The notes beneath the pieces are model-generated. The model made no database searches and was not told where the DNA came from. It saw only the letters and a program-made list of their open reading frames with translations. Both the position numbers and the translations under genes were made by a program. A stretch of 64,000 nucleotides of DNA from Anthostomella pinea (lineage: Eukaryota > Ascomycota > Sordariomycetes > Xylariales > Xylariaceae), in the NCBI GenBank assembly GCA_963556695.1, contig CAUWAG010000012.1, positions 1,674,001 to 1,738,000 on the forward strand, in the 5' to 3' direction. Numbering within the stretch: the first letter of the stretch is position 1; each line of letters opens with the position of its first letter. Shown piece after piece: positions 59,050 through 64,000 of the stretch.

Positions 59050-62000
59050 TCATAGAAATCGGAATTTCGTATCAGACGTATCTGTGGATTTCGCTCCAGA
59101 AGCCGTCGTCATCGACGCCAAGCCAGGTCCCGAGTAGCCTGCAGAACCAGTACCCGTCTCATTACGACCTCTAGTGTTGTCATTGTCCTGGTGGGCAGGC
59201 TGAAACAGCGGTAGGGGCAGGCTATCCGAGATGCTGGACGTCAGGCTCGCGGGGATCTGCTTGCCAGCCACCACAGGTCCAACAATCAGGGCGATGAAGA
59301 GGACGAGCAGGGAAAAGTACAGGATGGCGAAGCGAACCACACGTCTTCTTCGAAGCTTCGACTGCTTCATCGAGTAGATGGGCGGGCGGATTTGTCGGCT
59401 AAGAGATAACGTGTCAGTCATACAATGAGTGTGCGCGTGTCATGGGGAATTGCACATACCTTGGTCGCAGCCAGAACAGCATCATCGAGTGCAGGAGGTC
59501 AATCTTGGGGACCAGAATGACGGGGGCCATGAGGAAAAGGATCACGTGTCCAAGAATGAAATCGGCGGCGAACATGCTCAGCTCGGTGATCTTGCATAGA
59601 AATTCACGTGCTGGCTGGGAAACGGAGTGCCAGCCCATAGAATACCACTTGCCATTCCAGAACGCAATGTTGGACTGATCCGTCTTGAACTCACGTGTGA
59701 GGGCGAGGGAGACGATGAGTTTGAGGATGAATCGTTGGATCGCGACGACAGCGATCATGCCGAGGAGTGTCTTGGTGAAGTCGAATCCTTCGAGGAAGAA
59801 CATGACCTCGAAGAAGACAATAAGCATAATGACGGCTGTGGCGTGAGCAATACCAGCCAGTACACTGCCAAACTTCTTGCAGCACATACTAAGCACTGGA
59901 CCCATGCAGCAGGCCATGGCGAAAAGACCGAACAGAAGCCCGGCATTGATTCCGATGGGGGCAAATGCCACGATGCAGACACGGATAATAGACGAGGTGG
60001 GCTTGGCGCTGGGATCGTTGGCGATGACACCCGTCTGGGCATTGATGAAGAGATAGGGGATCAAGGTTGCCGCCACAAGGCACAGGGGAGAGACGATCTC
60101 GCCGAAGAACACGTTGGTAATAGCTGCACGCGGAGCGTCGGCGGAGAGTTTGGCCGTAGGGTCACCCAGTTGCTTGCGTTTGTAACCTGTGATTCTTGTT
60201 CGCGAAAGGCGGCAGAAGGCGATCCACGAAGACGAGTGAGTTCTGGAGTTACCGCGAGACAGCCACCGAAGGAAATCGCGGTAGTCGATGAAGAAGTCGT
60301 TCCAGGCAAACTGGTGAGGGTTGTAGAGGAACGGGCAGAGGACAAGAGCGATGAGCGATGCCCAGAAGTAAATGAGGGCGGCTTGCCATACTGTCAGTGA
60401 AGCGAACAGCAGCGACATCAACAGGCGCGAACCCATATACAGACATGGACCGGCGAAACGCGAGTAGAGCACGCCGAAGGGAATACGAGCAGTAGCGAAA
60501 CCACGACCGGTACCAATGTAGCGAGCACCACCAAACGTGATGTCCTGGGTGACCGCATTGGCATAGATCTGGGTGACGAACACCTCGAACAGGGGCGAGA
60601 AGGAACAGAACTGCTTGCCAAACCGGGTTGCGGCACGCAAGAAGCCACGCTCGGTGAGCTCCTGGACAGCCAGGGGAATGAAGGCCAGGAAAAACACAAT
60701 CAGAATGGAGATAGTGCTGCGGTAGATCCAATCCATAAGGGCATCTGTGTTCTGGCAGCCGGTGGGGTACAAAGGATCCGTAATGGGAACGTTCTTGTTG
60801 TAATCGCAGGAGATGGTCTGGTTTCTCAGCGCACCAATGTTGATCATGACAACCATGAGTAACTGGACGGAAAGGATGATGAACATGTTCTGGACGTGGA
60901 AACCAGGGTGAGCGTAGTAAAAGGACAGGAAGCGGTCGAGCGGTAGTTGCGTCCCAAGGTAGTAGTACTCTCGGGACAGCATCTGCTCTCCCATACCGGT
61001 ACCAATCTTCGTTGTGAAGTTCAAAATAGAGCCGAAACCAAGATCACGACCCTTACCACATTGGTAGTATTCGCAGTGCTTGATGCGGCCGCCACGGAGG
61101 ATGGCAGTCATACCGGCGTAAATATCCTCGTTCAGGTGCAGACCCTTCTGTGCCTTGGAAACACCACCTCGAGTAGTCATGAAGATACCGTTGAGGAAAT
61201 CGGGGTGACCATAGTGCAGTTTACCACCGATCTGAGCCAGGGTTCTTGCAAAGAGCGTACCGAATGTCTGTTCCTTACCAGCCGCAACATCACCGAGAAT
61301 ACCGATGTTCTCGGAGAAAATGTACTCGCGAGCACCCAGAATAGCGACAGGAGACGTAGTCTCGGTCTTGACGCCCGGGGTGTACGGAGACACGTTGTCG
61401 GTCTTCATCTCTTCGAACTCAGCCAGGACCGACCGGATCTTCAAGCATTCCTCAAGATAGTTGTCCTGGTTGGCGTCGATGAGCTGGATGTATTCTCCGC
61501 GGTAGAAGATAATGCAGTGGTTCTGATTGTCAGACTTGCCGTCACCTAGAATCGGGTTGCCTGAGAGCTGGATTCTGAACTTGGGCTTGCGCATGCCGTT
61601 CTCCATGATCTCAGAGTGGCCGTCAATCAGGGCAGAGTAGATACGGGGCTCTTCGCCTTCCGCGACAGGGGGTTCCTCGTCGAGATAGGCGATCTGCAGA
61701 TCAGGGTACGCCCTGAGCAGGAACTCGGTGTTCTCCATTTCTTCCTTCTTGAACTTGGCATACCGTTGCATGGAGACAATGATCTTGAACTTACGGCGGG
61801 CCATCCTCTCTAGTTCGCGCTCCAGCTTGTCAGAATTACCACCGAACATCTGGACGACTTCGGGGTTCTCGACACGGTAGAGCAGCTTGATGGCGCGGCT
61901 GTAGTTCATGAAGCCGGAGATGGTGCGGTAGAGGGTTTGGGAGCGGAGTGAGGCCCAGATTCGGGTTCGCAGAGTGTACTCAGGGGCGGATGACTTGAAA

Positions 62001-64000
62001 CCAATACAATAGAAGGGCAGATCATCAATCTTGCTCTTGGCAGTGTCCTTGTCGTTCTTCTCAGAATCTCCGTTGAACTGGGATGTCTCATCGGCGAGAA
62101 TCTTGGTGTCCTTGACGAAGCAATCCCATTCGTGAGGGTGGAGCTGCTTCAGGTATTCGAGCATAGTAACACGGGAGTAGGGCTCATCCTCACGAATGAT
62201 CTCGCGCAGAGACAGAAGAATCTTCTCACTGTAGTGAGGGATCAAGACGCTAAAGGTGGGCATGTTGTCAACTGGGAGTGGCTCGGGGATCGGCGTTGAT
62301 AGCGACTGCGCAAAGAAGGAAATGCGACGCTCGGCCTCACTGTGCGTGGGGAAGAATTCGGTCTTGAAGGAGTGATCCTCCTGCGAGACGAAGAATGTTG
62401 GAGCTCGAAGTGTGCGCTTCCCTTCCTGCTCCGAAGGGACCTGGTGATAAAGTAGCTTCTGAACGTGGTCAATTGCCAGTAGATGCTCTCGATACATGGA
62501 GATGACGACGGCATTCCAGATCTGCGACACCAAGACCTTGGGCTTATACTTGATCTCCATGTCGGTGGTAGCCAGGACCTTGGAGTAGATTCGCTTTGGC
62601 ATACGAGAGAAGATGTTTCTCCAAGGAGTCCAGATGGAAGTTCCAAGATAGAATGATCTCGCAATGGAGAAAGCCGCGTTCGTCAGGACGTACCATAGGA
62701 AGGTGTCGAGGAAGAAGAACAGCAAGTCGGTAATGGTCATCAGGATGAGCAAGATGAGCGGCTGCTTACTGCACAAGATGCCGGCACTGCTTCCTAGCAG
62801 GTCGTCACCCAGACACGACGACACATCCATGATCGAGACGTAGCGCATGGCATCCCTGAATGATAGGGCCAGGTATTGGTACGACTCTCCGAACTTGGCG
62901 CCAAAGACCACTACCCAGAGGAAGTAGGACATGGCCCTGTCGTTGCCCTTCAACTTGGGGAAGCTGGCGGTGAAGGTCTGACTGGCAACATATTGACGAG
63001 AGTTCTTGGTAAGATAGCTTCCGAAGAGGCCGCCAAGAGGCATGACGGAGAAGAATATAAAGGTAAACACTGCGATGAAGAACTGGACAATGCCAAGAAC
63101 TTTCGCGGGTGTTTCTTTCTGTTGTGCTGGGAAGCCGAAGATGTAGACGCTAGGAGCAAGGTTAAGGATGAACATGAAGATGACGAAGACGAGACGCTTG
63201 CTGAGATGCTGAGCGCCAGCCCATCGGCGAGGAACGTATGCCCATTCCGCACAAGTAGCCAGAATCTGGATCAACGATGCGAGAGCGCCACCAGCACCGA
63301 CAATGGACCACATGGCCGCTTCGTTAGGTTGCTGGTTGACCTGCTGTTCGTAGCTACTTCCTACCAAGAGGGTTGGAGCGTTGTATGAAGTATAGAACCA
63401 GAACATGGTCAGGTGGATGACCCAGATGCGGTTGAAGTTAACAAGCAAGTGGAACCATGACCGAGTCTCCTTGTACGTCTTGAAGAAACACTTCTTCCAG
63501 TTGACGTCCTTCAGCTTCAGGTACCGCTCTTGGGGTGGCACGTCGACTAGTTTAGTCTTGTCGTCCATAACGATGCGCTCAATACCCTCAGGGTACCAGA
63601 ACAGCTGGTTGCAATCGTCGTAACCGATGATCTTATTATGGTCACGCTCCCTGCGCACATAAACCCCATTGAAAATCTCGTAACCTTGGTCTCTGCAATA
63701 CTGGTAGAGCGGAGTGATCACGTTGTTGAGGAAAGTGCCCTCTTCAACAGGCTCAACCAAGTTCTGACAGGCAGGAGAGTTGAGGTAGTCGTCGGCGCAT
63801 TTGAAGATGAAGCACAGACACTCAGGCATGAAACGGACCTGGTTTGCCTCACCCCAGCACATAAGGTAGAGGGCGATCTGGCGCACGCGATCATGTTGGG
63901 ACATGCGGTTCATGCGGGTTTTCCAGCGGTACTCGGCAGCCTCGAGACTATCATCGCCTTCGAGATCTTCGAGAACCTGATCCTCTGGCTGCTCGCCCTT
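59050..64000 (-). CDS. fks1: 1,3-beta-glucan synthase catalytic subunit Fks1 (5' part outside the window)
   Basis: Two exons are visible: beyond 64000 to 59460, and 59398-59050, split by a 61-nt intron (junction LRPS/RQIRPP). The window holds about the last 1,600 residues. Present are the FKS1 N-terminal domain ([20 protein letters not shown]), six-helix block, the large cytosolic glucan-synthase domain ([54 protein letters not shown]) and the second multi-helix block. The protein makes wall beta-1,3-glucan from UDP-glucose at the plasma membrane and is the echinocandin target. Hot spot 1 (62847-62873) reads YLALSFRDA and hot spot 2 (60710-60733) DWIYRSTI, both differing from the yeast text. 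The C-tail after the last intron is Ser/Thr-rich with one hydrophobic segment. Confidence 0.97.

Noticed and set aside
59627..60400. 257-residue acidic + strand frame
   Set aside because: Antisense to fks1; the Glu/Asp richness comes from reading hydrophobic helix codons backwards.

Overview
This window is nuclear DNA of a filamentous ascomycete (Pezizomycotina). The evidence is intron-rich genes (most introns 50-110 nt with GTRNGT donors, CTRAY-like branch sites and YAG acceptors), fungus-specific families (Fks1 glucan synthase, DASH subunit Dam1, RTA1-like, Ytp1-like, GPI transamidase Gaa1, SUN/Btg-type GH17 protein), and an AT-rich, RIP-like transposon relic. A Sordariomycete is my best guess, but the sequence alone does not settle it. 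Gene models were spliced by hand. Every multi-exon model keeps the reading frame through to its stop codon.

Layout, left to right: the 3' tail of an unidentified + strand gene (1-197); a low-complexity hypothetical protein (2508-3875, -); an RTA1-like membrane protein (6112-7291, -); a short Rsa3-domain protein (9264-9503, +) beside an intron-containing tRNA-Ser(TGA) (9757-9855, -); a Ytp1-like membrane protein (10571-12651, -); a LACTB2-like metallo-beta-lactamase protein (15980-16894, -). A housekeeping block follows: SAGA deubiquitinase Ubp8 (17927-19871, +), eEF1A methyltransferase Efm5 (20416-22182, -), complex I 40 kDa subunit (22529-23958, -), proteasome lid Rpn9 (24400-25598, +), Gaa1 (26459-28576, -), rhomboid protease Rbd2 (29238-30282, -), mitochondrial aconitase (31256-33818, -). 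Next come ribosome-biogenesis factor Bud20 (36347-36797, +), Dam1 (37004-37806, -), a CRAL-TRIO protein (38793-40835, +), HIT hydrolase Hnt1 (41159-41957, -), a gelsolin-repeat protein (43414-44595, +), serine palmitoyltransferase Lcb1 (48700-50461, +) and a cell-wall GH17 protein (51826-53192, +). From 54 to 57.5 kb lies a decayed stretch: a kinase C-lobe fragment, a frame-broken coding remnant, and a monocarboxylate-type MFS transporter with two lesions. The window ends inside FKS1 (59050 to beyond 64000, -).

The genes do not form one pathway; they are mostly independent housekeeping functions. Three touch the cell wall or membrane (Fks1, the GH17 protein, Gaa1 for GPI anchoring) and one makes sphingolipid precursors (Lcb1). 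The 441-bp gap between the complex I subunit and rpn9 is a divergent promoter.

The intergenic DNA is the most unusual part. I find (1) a complete 763-bp non-autonomous hAT-type relic with a perfect 8-bp target-site duplication, strongly AT-rich, just upstream of bud20; (2) three copies of a 207-217 bp MITE with TA target site and conserved terminal inverted repeats; (3) at least five small palindromic elements built on GGAATAAGC...GCTTATTCC, one nested in a MITE; (4) a 1.4-kb field holding about 14 same-strand copies of a degenerate CGACCGTGCCTCTTCA motif. Gene-level oddities include a GC-AG intron and a 15-nt catalytic exon in hnt1, a 14-nt exon in the complex I gene, and two natural substitutions in echinocandin hot spot 1 of Fks1.
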